Source of the DNA: CAYGAW01 sp964347945
GTDB taxonomy: Bacteria; Chloroflexota; Anaerolineae; UBA7937; B3-Chlor
Assembly (NCBI GenBank): GCA_964347945.1
Contig: CAYGAW010000073.1
Span: 1 to 28,693, forward strand
DNA: 28,693 nt
Direction of reading: 5' to 3'
How positions within the stretch are numbered: position 1 is the stretch's first letter; every line of letters begins with the position of its first letter. A program made the translations under genes and the position numbers. Positions 15,702-23,013 of this stretch are shown here, one piece after another. Below the pieces are notes generated by a model. It was not told where the DNA came from and made no database searches. It saw only the letters and a program-made list of their open reading frames with translations.

Positions 15702-16295
15702 ATGTCGAGGAAGTGGATAGCGCTACCGGGCGTCTTGGCTGGCTTGGCACTGCTGGCAGGCGTCGGAGCAGTTGGTCTTTGGGAGTATCGCAAGCAACCC
15801 CCGTTTTGCGCTGAGTGCCACATTATTCAGCCCTATCTGGAGTCATGGCAGGGATCTGATCTCGAGGCACGCGACCACGCCGCACAGGGGGTGGCTTGCC
15901 TGGATTGCCACCAGGCAACGCTGGAAGATGTAAGGCACGACCTCACTGCGTATCTGCAGGGCGGGTTCAGTGTCCCTCTGAAGGAACTCAAGTATCCGAC
16001 GGAAGACTGCCTGGGATGCCACTTGGAGAACGAGCATACGAGTTATGAGGAGGTCATCCAGCGGACGCAGGACTACGTGATTGACGGCAAGATGATCAAT
16101 CCCCACGCTCCACACGTGGGGGTGGAAGGGGTGGAGTCTGATTACGAATGCTACAACTGTCACAAGATGCATCGAGAATCGACCGGACTCGACTTCTGCC
16201 ACGACTGCCACCAGGCGCACGCTCGTCGGCTGCAGCCATTGCCATCAAGAGTGAGCTCGGTGAGGGGGCCAGTCTTGAGAGGAGGTGATCGTTGA
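15702..16295 (+). CDS. NapC/NirT-like multiheme cytochrome c, 3' frameshift
   Basis: This is a membrane-anchored cytochrome that would pass quinol electrons to an extracytoplasmic reductase. An N-terminal membrane helix (about residues 6-27) is followed by five CxxCH heme sites: CAECH (36), CLDCH (66), CLGCH (103), CYNCH (150) and CHDCH (166). After residue 175 the frame turns into a basic, non-cytochrome tail. A sixth CxxCH (CSHCH, at 16231-16245) and a nearby stop (16252-16254) are present one frame over, reached by skipping one base near 16230. The original gene probably ended at 16254. The start ATG 15702 has AGAGAGGT upstream. No partner reductase is encoded nearby, so the acceptor is unknown. 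Confidence 0.85.
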   Translation: MSRKWIALPGVLAGLALLAGVGAVGLWEYRKQPPFCAECHIIQPYLESWQGSDLEARDHAAQGVACLDCHQATLEDVRHDLTAYLQGGFSVPLKELKYPTEDCLGCHLENEHTSYEEVIQRTQDYVIDGKMINPHAPHVGVEGVESDYECYNCHKMHRESTGLDFCHDCHQAHARRLQPLPSRVSSVRGPVLRGGDR

Positions 16296-16513
16296 CTGGG
16301 AGTCCGAAACACAATGCGGGCGTGCATTCTGTGGGTCCGGAACTCGTAATTGTATCCTATCGCAAAGGAGGGCACCCGGCGTCCAAGGAGGGGCAGGACT
16401 GGAATGCGCAGTCCCGCACGCTGTTCAGCAGGGGGGCGGCGACCAGCGCGGGGACGCTGGCAGCGGCTTGGGGAGAATGCCACAGTGGAGGAGCCGCGGA
16501 GCCAGGTTACTGA
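16292..16513 (+). CDS. Possible small ORF with an ideal ribosome-binding site
   Basis: AGGAGGTGATC (16280-16290), a perfect match to the 3' end of 16S rRNA, stands 6 nt before TTG 16292, which opens a 73-codon frame. The product has no motif I recognise and looks compositionally like non-coding GC-rich sequence. A strong terminator follows 35 bp after its stop. It could be a real small gene, the broken remains of a gene that followed the cytochrome, or chance. Confidence is low. Confidence 0.25.
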   Translation: MTGSPKHNAGVHSVGPELVIVSYRKGGHPASKEGQDWNAQSRTLFSRGAATSAGTLAAAWGECHSGGAAEPGY

Positions 16514-16547
16514 GAGCACCACCGCCGTCAGGCGACTGGTCTTGGAG

Positions 16548-16580
16548 GAGAGCCCTGTGAGGGGCTCTCTTTTCTCTTTG
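16548..16580 (+). terminator. Strong intrinsic terminator
   Basis: GAGAGCCC (16548-16555) and GGGCTCTC (16562-16569) pair perfectly over 8 bp around a 6-nt loop. TTTTCTCTTT (16570-16579) follows. It ends the cytochrome transcript and separates it from the promoter at 16758. Confidence 0.85.
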
Positions 16581-16757
16581 CCTTCTAGGTATCCTGGCCT
16601 GTCCCCTCTGTCAGAGCGTCTGGTCCGATGTCTGAGTCGGAGGGAGATTGTCCATGTCGCGAAATCCAGTTCTTACTCTCACTTCGGTGGGCGTTCTTGC
16701 CGCCTTCAGAACCCTGAAGGCGTGGTCACGATGCTCAGGCTCGCCCACGGGTGTTCG

Positions 16758-16786
16758 TTGACAGTGCCCCCAAATCATGCTATACT
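16758..16786 (+). promoter_or_regulatory. Consensus promoter for the RACo-malic enzyme operon
   Basis: A perfect -35 TTGACA (16758-16763), a 17-bp spacer and -10 TATACT (16781-16786) predict a transcript start near 16793. This rules out any start codon for the next gene upstream of that point. Confidence 0.8.
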
Positions 16787-16853
16787 CCCCGGGCCACATA
16801 AGGGAAGTCTTCACCACTGCCATCAAGACCCTTCAGCAAGGAGATATCGACCC

Positions 16854-18779
16854 ATTTATACTGTCACTTTCGGCCCTGACGGTCAGAAGGTTCAAGTCCC
16901 CGAGGGAACGCTCATTACCGAGGCGGCTGAAGAAGCTGGCATCGAACTAAACATCCCTTGTGGCGGCCAGGGGCGTTGTGGCCGCTGCGCGGTGGTGGTC
17001 GAGCAAGGCGATGTGCACCGCCGATCCACAGCTCGTCTGTCTCCTGAGGCGCTGAAGGAGGGCTATGCGCTGGCATGTCAGACGGTGGTGCAGAGCGATG
17101 TGGTCATCACGGTCCCTCCTCAGGAGAAGATCGAGCGTCGCCTGCCCACCGCCCAGAGGGTGCCGAAGATCACGCTGCCCTTCCCCTACGACTGGTCGCG
17201 TGATCAGACGGTCCACAAGTACTTCGTGATCATCGAACCGCCTAGCCTGGATGACAATACTGACGATGTGGCCCGCCTCAAGCGCGCTCTCCAGAGGGAA
17301 CACGGGGTACAAGTGGAGGGTCTGAGGATCGATCTACCCGTGCTTCGCAAGCTGGCGGGAACACTGCGCCACTCTCAATGGCAGGTCACCACGGTGCTGG
17401 AGATGGATACCTGGATGGCTCCCGACGGTCCTCCGCGTCTTGTGGATCTGCTCCCTGGTGACGAGACCCAATCCTGCTGGGGCGTGGCTGTGGACATTGG
17501 CACGACCAGCAACGTGGTGTATCTGGTGGATCTGCTCAGCGGAGAGGTGGTGGATACGGCCTCTGAGTACAATCGCCAGATAGCCCGTGGCGAAGACGTC
17601 ATCTCGCGCATCATCTATGCCACAAAAGGGGACGGCCTGGAGGAATTGCAGGGCTTGGTCGTGGGAACCATCAACGGGTTGCTGCGGAGGCTTACCGAGC
17701 GGAACAGCGTATCCGGTGATGACATATACAAGATGACGGCCGCCGGAAACAGCACGATGATCCATCTGTTTCTCGGTCTGCCCCCCGAGTCCATTCGGCT
17801 GGCGCCATACATCACCACCACCAACCAACCCCCACCCGTCCTGGCCAGGGAACTTGGTCTGGAGATCAACCCTGAAGCCACAGTGGACTGCTTGCCAGGA
17901 GTGGGCAGCTACGTGGGAGCGGATATCACGGCGGGGGTCTTCAGTTCGGGCATCTGCACAGAGAAGGAACTGAGTCTGTTCATTGATATCGGTACCAATG
18001 GGGAGATCGTCCTGGGAGATTGCGACTGGCTCATCTCCTGCGCTTGCTCCGCCGGCCCTGCTTTCGAGGGCGCAGGGGTGCACGATGGCATGCGAGCCAC
18101 AGCCGGGGCCATCGAGGAAGTGTGGATAGATGACAACACCTTGGAAGCCAGCTATCGGGTCATCGGCGATGTGCAGCCCCGAGGGATATGTGGTTCGGGC
18201 CTGATCGCGCTGCTGGCCGAGATGTTCATCACTGGGATCATGGACAAGGCTGGCAACTTGAATCTGGATTTGGACATACCTCGGATTAGGGAGGGCGATC
18301 ACGGACCCGAGTATGTGGTGGCCTGGGGCCAGGAGACTGCCTCGGGAAGCGACATAGTCATCAACAAGGTGGACATAGACAATCTGCTGCGGGCGAAAGC
18401 CGCGGTCTATGCCGGTTTCGCAGTGTTGGCGCGCAGCGTGGGCATGGAATTGGACACGGTCCAGCAAGTCCTGATCGCTGGCGCCTTTGGCCAGTATCTG
18501 GATGTGAACGCTGCGATCACCATCGGTCTCCTGCCCGACCTGCCTCGCGAGAAGTTCAAGTTCCTGGGCAACACCTCCATCCTGGGTGCCTACCTGGCTC
18601 TGTTGAGCCGCGAGAGCCGACAGCGCGTGGCCGAAGTGGCCAGGCGCATGACCTACCTGGAACTAAGTGCCGATAGTTCCTTCCACGACGAGTGGATGTC
18701 TGCCCTTTTCTTCCCCCATACCCACATCACCGATTTCCCTTCCGTGATGGAGCAACTGAAGGACAGGGCCAGTTCATAG
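16854..18779 (+). CDS. RACo-like corrinoid protein reductive activator (2Fe-2S + ASKHA ATPase)
   Basis: Proteins of this family (DUF4445/RACo/RamA-like) use ATP to drive one-electron reduction of an inactive Co(II) corrinoid protein in methyl-transfer pathways. Here an N-terminal 2Fe-2S ferredoxin domain has Cys36, 42, 45 and 75 (CGGQGRCGRC). A linker and the actin-like ATPase domain follow, with DIGTTSN near residue 214 and a second phosphate motif DIGTNGEIVLG further on. The expected 641 residues match the family. No ATG, GTG or TTG lies in frame between the promoter and the ferredoxin domain. ATT 16854 has AAGGAG 10 nt upstream and gives MYTVTFGPDG, the right beginning, so ATT is my chosen start. 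The malic enzyme gene follows. No corrinoid protein or methyltransferase is in the window. Confidence 0.88.
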   Translation: MYTVTFGPDGQKVQVPEGTLITEAAEEAGIELNIPCGGQGRCGRCAVVVEQGDVHRRSTARLSPEALKEGYALACQTVVQSDVVITVPPQEKIERRLPTAQRVPKITLPFPYDWSRDQTVHKYFVIIEPPSLDDNTDDVARLKRALQREHGVQVEGLRIDLPVLRKLAGTLRHSQWQVTTVLEMDTWMAPDGPPRLVDLLPGDETQSCWGVAVDIGTTSNVVYLVDLLSGEVVDTASEYNRQIARGEDVISRIIYATKGDGLEELQGLVVGTINGLLRRLTERNSVSGDDIYKMTAAGNSTMIHLFLGLPPESIRLAPYITTTNQPPPVLARELGLEINPEATVDCLPGVGSYVGADITAGVFSSGICTEKELSLFIDIGTNGEIVLGDCDWLISCACSAGPAFEGAGVHDGMRATAGAIEEVWIDDNTLEASYRVIGDVQPRGICGSGLIALLAEMFITGIMDKAGNLNLDLDIPRIREGDHGPEYVVAWGQETASGSDIVINKVDIDNLLRAKAAVYAGFAVLARSVGMELDTVQQVLIAGAFGQYLDVNAAITIGLLPDLPREKFKFLGNTSILGAYLALLSRESRQRVAEVARRMTYLELSADSSFHDEWMSALFFPHTHITDFPSVMEQLKDRASS

Positions 18780-18824
18780 TGCGTGTTTGAAGTCACACTA
18801 ACCCGACGAGCGAGGAGAAAAGTC

Positions 18825-20162
18825 ATGCTGACCAGGGAAGAACTGCTAGCGAAAGCAAGAAAACCATCAGAAGATGCGATGCAACTCCACCCTTTCTACA
18901 AGGGGAAAATCGAGGTTGTGTCCAAGTGCGCCGTACGCGATTTCGATGACTTTGCCATCTGGTATACTCCGGGCGTCGCGGCACCCTGCCGTGCTATCGC
19001 TGAAGACAAGGAACTCGTCTTCGAGCACACCAACAAATGGAACAGCATCGCCATAGTCAGTGACGGCACCAGGGTGCTGGGTCTGGGAGACATAGGCCCA
19101 GAGGCCGCCATGCCGGTGATGGAAGGCAAGGCGCTGCTCTTCAAGTACCTGGGAGGTGTGGATGCGGTGCCAGTCTGCCTCGACACCAAAGATGCAGATC
19201 AGTTCATCGCCACGGTCAAGCTCCTACAGCCCTCTTTTGGGGGAATCAACCTGGAGGACATCGCACAGCCGAAGTGCTTCCGCATCCTGGACACCTTGCG
19301 CAAGGAGATGCAGATCCCTGTGTGGCATGACGATCAGCAAGGTACGGCCGCTGTCACTGTGGCCGGGCTGATCAACGGCCTTCGCCTGGTGGGGAAATCT
19401 CTGTCCGAGGCCAGGGTCGCCATGGTCGGCGCAGGGGCAGCCAATATCTGCATCGCGCGGGTTCTCATCACAGCGGGGGTGAGCCCAGGCAACCTCATCA
19501 TGTGTGATAGCAAAGGCACTCTCCACCCAGGCAGGACCGAACTCAAGGACAAGTACAAGGAAAAGTGGGAGATGTGCCAAAAGACGAACAAAGACCGGGT
19601 CGAGGGCGGCGCTGCCGAGGCCATGAAGGGTGCCGACGTCCTGATCGCGCTCTCCACCCCTGGGCCGGACACCATCAAGCCTGAGTGGGTAGCAGACATG
19701 GCCAGTGACGCGATCGTCTTCGCGTGTGCCAACCCCGTGCCCGAGATCTGGCCCTGGGATGCCAAAGACGCAGGGGCTAAGATCGTGGCCACTGGTCGTT
19801 CCGACTTCCCCAACCAGGTGAACAACTCTCTCGGATTTCCAGGTATTTTCCGCGGTACGCTTGATGTCAGGGCCAGGACGATTACCGACGAGATGTGCAT
19901 CGCTGCGGCCTATGAGCTTGCTCAGACCGCTCAGGATCAAGGTCTCCACGAGGAGTATCTGATCCCCACCATGGACGAATGGCAAGTCTTTCCCCGGGAA
20001 GCGGTCGCTGTGGGCATCAAGGCTATCGAGCAGGGAGTGGCCCGTCTGGAACTGAGCCGTGATGAGCTGTACCAGAGGGCCAGTGAGATCATCGAGCGAG
20101 CTCGGGGAGAGATCCAACTCTTGATGGACGAGGGGATCATCCCACCCGCGCCTGAGGAGTGA
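18825..20162 (+). CDS. NAD(P)-dependent malic enzyme
   Basis: The enzyme oxidatively decarboxylates malate to pyruvate and CO2, or runs in reverse. The 445-residue product has the bacterial short-type malic enzyme layout. YTPGVAAPC (47-55) contains the catalytic Tyr. GKALLFKYLGG (101-111) contains the catalytic Lys. INLEDI (141-146) and HDDQQGTA (168-175) supply metal-binding acidic residues. VGAGAA (201-206) starts the Rossmann NAD fold. The frame is open from GTG 18783, but ATG 18825 has GAGGAG 8 nt upstream and matches the usual N-terminus, so it is preferred. It starts 45 bp after the RACo-like gene, probably in one operon. Pyruvate made here could feed anabolism; cofactor preference is not clear from sequence. 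Confidence 0.95.
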   Translation: MLTREELLAKARKPSEDAMQLHPFYKGKIEVVSKCAVRDFDDFAIWYTPGVAAPCRAIAEDKELVFEHTNKWNSIAIVSDGTRVLGLGDIGPEAAMPVMEGKALLFKYLGGVDAVPVCLDTKDADQFIATVKLLQPSFGGINLEDIAQPKCFRILDTLRKEMQIPVWHDDQQGTAAVTVAGLINGLRLVGKSLSEARVAMVGAGAANICIARVLITAGVSPGNLIMCDSKGTLHPGRTELKDKYKEKWEMCQKTNKDRVEGGAAEAMKGADVLIALSTPGPDTIKPEWVADMASDAIVFACANPVPEIWPWDAKDAGAKIVATGRSDFPNQVNNSLGFPGIFRGTLDVRARTITDEMCIAAAYELAQTAQDQGLHEEYLIPTMDEWQVFPREAVAVGIKAIEQGVARLELSRDELYQRASEIIERARGEIQLLMDEGIIPPAPEE

Positions 20163-20187
20163 GCCGCGAGGTTCAGCCCGCGGGCGC

Positions 20188-20234
20188 TTTGTCAGCATCA
20201 TCCCGCCCGCGCCTCAGGCGTAGCCCCTGACAAA
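20188..20234. repeat. Inverted repeat after malic enzyme, with an echo of its 3' end
   Basis: TTTGTCAG (20188-20195) and CTGACAAA (20227-20234) are perfect 8-bp arms. Between them, at 20197-20221, lies a near copy of the last codons of the malic enzyme gene (20136-20160, about 22 of 25 bases equal). There is no T-run, so it is only a weak terminator candidate. The echo looks like a short local duplication. Confidence 0.4.
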
Positions 20235-20256
20235 TTGCATTCAAGCCATTCTTCCC

Positions 20257-20285
20257 TTGAGGATTACGGAATAATTTGGTATACT
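20257..20285 (+). promoter_or_regulatory. Promoter for the metallophosphoesterase gene
   Basis: TTGAGG (20257-20262), a 17-bp spacer and TATACT (20280-20285) stand 22 bp before the GTG start. Confidence 0.65.
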
Positions 20286-20307
20286 TTCTCTGAAAAGGTC
20301 CTATGCC

Positions 20308-21015
20308 GTGAAGGTACTGATCTTCGCTGATCTGCACGGCAATTTCGATGCCTTGCAGGCCCTACAGACCGTGGAAAGCAAGCCCGATGTCGTCCTATTC
20401 CTCGGCGACATCGTCGGCTACGGCCCCGAACCACAGCCTTGCCTATCGTGGATCAGGTCGAACGCAACTTATGCAGTTCGCGGTAACCATGATGAGGCCG
20501 CCGCTCGCGACGTCGCCTGTCGCTGTCCTCCCGAGTTGCAGGTCTGGGCGGAAGCCGATAGGGCGTATGCACGGATGATGCTGACGGAAGGTGACCTCCA
20601 GTATCTGGGTGACCTTCCTCTGGAACTGAAGATCGACCTGGAGGGGATCGGTTTCTACTTGACCCACGCGGCTCCCAGCGACAATCTGGGCAAGGCCTTG
20701 CCCTTGACCGAGGTCAAAGACAAGGATCTGAGTGAGGAAATCGCTCGGCTGGAGGCTGGCGTCGTCCTGCTAGGGCACACCCATGTACCGGCTATCCGAC
20801 AGCTTAGCGGCACCGTTCTTGTCAATCCGGGCAGTCTGGGCCAACCTCGACACGGAACCCCCAGTCCGACCTACGCCGTGTGGCAAGACGGCGAGATTCA
20901 GATCAGACATATACACTACGATGTGAGCCCGGTTGTGCAGAAGTTGTCTCTATTGCCCCTGGCGCCAGAGCACATCGCTGAACTACAGAACATCATGCGG
21001 GAAGGACTACTATGA
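20308..21015 (+). CDS. Metallophosphoesterase (YfcE/MJ0936-like)
   Basis: This is a 235-residue calcineurin-like phosphodiesterase with all metal-site motifs: DLH (8-10), GDIVGYGP (33-40), GNHDE (59-63), a His in LTHAAPS (120) and GHTH (156-159). Then comes LVNPGSLGQPR, the family's usual closing strand. Such proteins hydrolyse phosphodiesters or phosphomonoesters with two divalent metals; the natural substrate is unknown. GTG 20308 is the only reasonable start, since the nearby ATG at 20303 is out of frame and stops after two codons. The end overlaps the start of a tiny ORF (ATGA at 21012-21015), then an Rrf2 regulator gene follows, so the three are probably one transcript. No membrane segment or signal is seen. 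Confidence 0.92.
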   Translation: MKVLIFADLHGNFDALQALQTVESKPDVVLFLGDIVGYGPEPQPCLSWIRSNATYAVRGNHDEAAARDVACRCPPELQVWAEADRAYARMMLTEGDLQYLGDLPLELKIDLEGIGFYLTHAAPSDNLGKALPLTEVKDKDLSEEIARLEAGVVLLGHTHVPAIRQLSGTVLVNPGSLGQPRHGTPSPTYAVWQDGEIQIRHIHYDVSPVVQKLSLLPLAPEHIAELQNIMREGLL

Positions 21016-21149
21016 GCCATCCTGAGACTGGGTTTGGACGCGTTGATGTTGACGCTGGTGATGGCCAAGAGGACAGGGGCAGGTTCGCAGGCCGACAGGC
21101 AACCGTGCCGCACAGTTTGGTGAGGCACGTGCTGAGGGGAGGTGGATAA
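21012..21149 (+). CDS. Possible 45-residue ORF coupled to both neighbours
   Basis: The frame starts at an ATG overlapping the stop of the phosphoesterase gene (ATGA) with GGAAGGA upstream. It ends in TAA overlapping the ATG of the Rrf2 gene (TAATG). It encodes a polar, Gly/Arg-rich peptide beginning MSHPETGFGRVDVDAGDG, with no known motif. Stop-start overlaps on both sides are typical of translationally coupled genes, but the codons could equally be spacer that merely carries the next gene's AGGGGAGGTGG ribosome-binding site. Function unknown. Confidence 0.4.
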   Translation: MSHPETGFGRVDVDAGDGQEDRGRFAGRQATVPHSLVRHVLRGGG

Positions 21150-21586
21150 TGACGCTTCTAAGTAGAGGGGCCGATTATGCTATTAGAGCAATGCTCGATG
21201 TGGCCTGCCAGCCAGAAGGCGAAAGGACTGTCACCGAGCGTATTGCCGAGCGTCAGGAGATTCCTGCTGCCTTCTTGAGTAAGGTGGTCGCTCAGCTGAC
21301 GCAGGCGGGATTGATGCGCACTCACCGCGGCGCTGCCGGGGGCGTCCTGCTGGGGAAGCCAGCAGAGCAAATCAACCTCCGGCAGATCGTGGAAGCGGTT
21401 CAGGGGCCTATCATCGTCAACCTGTGCACAGGTCCCTACGACGGTTGCCAGAGGGCGGTCTCTTGCCCAGCGAGCAGTGTGCTCATGGCAGCACAACGGG
21501 GACTCGAGGAGAAGTTGGAGCGGGCCATCCTGGCCGAACTGTCTAGCGAAGCAGCGAGATTGGCTGAAGCCCGAGAGGGGAGATGA
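21149..21586 (+). CDS. Rrf2-family transcriptional regulator with Fe-S ligands
   Basis: Rrf2 proteins (IscR, NsrR, RsrR, CymR) bind DNA as dimers, and many sense iron-sulfur status, NO or redox state. The 145-residue protein has the N-terminal winged helix (MTLLSRGADYAIRAMLDVA, recognition region near 38-54). The family's RGAAGGVLL wing follows at 60-68, and three cysteines at 93, 100 and 106 (CTGPYDGCQRAVSC) have the spacing used to hold a cluster. AGGGGAGGTGG precedes ATG 21149 closely. It lies 182 bp upstream of the Hdr operon, all of whose products carry Fe-S clusters or flavin. Control of that operon by cluster or redox status is a reasonable inference. Confidence 0.92.
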   Translation: MTLLSRGADYAIRAMLDVACQPEGERTVTERIAERQEIPAAFLSKVVAQLTQAGLMRTHRGAAGGVLLGKPAEQINLRQIVEAVQGPIIVNLCTGPYDGCQRAVSCPASSVLMAAQRGLEEKLERAILAELSSEAARLAEAREGR

Positions 21587-21666
21587 CAATCTCGATAGGT
21601 AACCATGGCATCTAGCGCGGCGGCGCAACATCAGCAAGGCGAGCCCACTCTGGGACCCCTTACGCC

Positions 21667-21696
21667 TTGTCTTGCATCCCAACAATGCCGTACAAT
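21667..21696 (+). promoter_or_regulatory. Candidate promoter of the Hdr operon
   Basis: TTGTCT (21667-21672), an 18-bp spacer and TACAAT (21691-21696) lie 72 bp before the HdrCB start. The match is moderate. The rest of the 182-bp gap shows no clear palindrome for an Rrf2 site. Confidence 0.4.
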
Positions 21697-21768
21697 ACGT
21701 GGTCTTGGCCGGCTCCTGGACGCTGTGCCACGGCGGCATCATCGTTCTTGTAGAAGGACGTAACTTCC

Positions 21769-22980
21769 ATGCAAATCACACGTGCGGACGCAGCCATAAT
21801 ACTCGATTTCGACTTCAGGACCGTTGTGGAGGAGCGCAGCGGCGAAGATCTCAGTCGCTGCTTTTACTGCCTGAAGTGTACGGCTGGATGCCCCTCGGCC
21901 CTCGCCATGCCTTACGGGCCTGCACAGATGGTGCGTATGGTGCAACTGGGGCTGAAAGACGAGTTGTTGGAAAGCCCCAGTATCTGGTTCTGCCTCCATT
22001 GTGAGACCTGCGGCGCTCGCTGCCCCAATGAGATAAGCATCGCCGGCTTGACGCAGGCCCTGCGCCAGATGGCCATGGAGGAGAAGGGGGATCATCTTGC
22101 GGCAGATGCTGGCATTCAGGCGCTGCGGATGCTGGGCGAGAACATCATTGGTACGCACAACATCTCTGCGGATGACAACAGCCAGCGACTGATGTGGAGC
22201 GAGAACCTGGAGCAGGTGCCGGAAGGGTTGGAGAGGAAGAAAGGAGCGCATACGCTCTACTTCGTGGGCTGCGTCTCGTCGTTCTTCCCTATGACCTACA
22301 TCATCCCTCAGGCCTTCGTGCAGATCCTAGAGCAGGCGGGAGGGGATTTCACCGCCCTGGGCGGTGAGGAGTGGTGCTGTGGCTATCCCCTGCTCATGGC
22401 CGGTATGGGGTCTCGCGCTGAGGAGACAGTACGCCACAACGTTGCTCAGGTTCGCGAGATCGGGCCGCAAAGGGTGGTCACCACTTGCCCTGCCTGCTAC
22501 CACATGTGGAAGCACTTCTATCCTGAGATTCTGGGTGAGGAACTGGGTGTGGAGGTCGTCCATTCCACCCATCTACTGGCACAGTTGGTGGATGAGGGGC
22601 GTCTCCACTTCAAGGCGATGCCACGGCGCGTGACCTATCATGACCCGTGCGACCTGGGCAGGAAGAACGACCTGTATGATGCGCCTCGTCGCGCCCTGGA
22701 GAGCATCCCCGAGCTCTCTTTCACGGAGATGTCCGACAACCGCCGAGATGCGCTCTGCTGCGGCGGCGGGGGAAACGTGGAGACCTTCAACCCTGACCTG
22801 GTGGGAGAGTTGTCCCAGCGGCGGCTGGGTCAGGCTCTGGACACAGAAGCCCAGGTGATTGTGTCTGCCTGCCCGCAGTGCGAACGCACGTTGACGGCTG
22901 AGGCCCGGCGCGAGAAGGCGAGGGTCAGGGTCATGGACTTGGCGGAGTTCGTGTGGCGCGCCCTGGATACGGGCGAGTAA
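21769..22980 (+). CDS. Fused heterodisulfide reductase subunits HdrC-HdrB
   Basis: The N-terminal third is HdrC-like: two 4Fe-4S motifs with Cys31, 34, 37, 41 and Cys75, 78, 81, 85. The rest is HdrB-like with two CCG domains. The first uses Cys168, Cys203-204 (EWCCGYP), Cys240 and Cys243. The second uses Cys294, Cys330-331 (LCCGGGG), Cys368 and Cys371. In methanogens these domains bind two noncubane clusters that cleave a disulfide, CoM-S-S-CoB. In bacteria the physiological acceptor is usually unknown. The 403-residue length fits a direct C-B fusion. The protein is soluble, without membrane segments. ATG 21769 has AAGGA upstream. The HdrA gene follows 33 bp later, so this subunit should sit at the acceptor end of the complex. 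Confidence 0.93.
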   Translation: MQITRADAAIILDFDFRTVVEERSGEDLSRCFYCLKCTAGCPSALAMPYGPAQMVRMVQLGLKDELLESPSIWFCLHCETCGARCPNEISIAGLTQALRQMAMEEKGDHLAADAGIQALRMLGENIIGTHNISADDNSQRLMWSENLEQVPEGLERKKGAHTLYFVGCVSSFFPMTYIIPQAFVQILEQAGGDFTALGGEEWCCGYPLLMAGMGSRAEETVRHNVAQVREIGPQRVVTTCPACYHMWKHFYPEILGEELGVEVVHSTHLLAQLVDEGRLHFKAMPRRVTYHDPCDLGRKNDLYDAPRRALESIPELSFTEMSDNRRDALCCGGGGNVETFNPDLVGELSQRRLGQALDTEAQVIVSACPQCERTLTAEARREKARVRVMDLAEFVWRALDTGE

Positions 22981-23013
22981 ACGTGTAGCAAAGGGATCAG
23001 CAAGACCGTCGGC

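Noticed and set aside
16350..16853. N-terminal extension of the RACo-like protein to an ATG at 16350
   Set aside because: It would read through a strong terminator and the gene's own consensus promoter, and the extra sequence has no domain character.
17334..18467. Minus-strand open frame of 377 codons opposite the RACo-like gene
   Set aside because: The opposite strand encodes clear ASKHA ATPase motifs over the same stretch; this frame has none.
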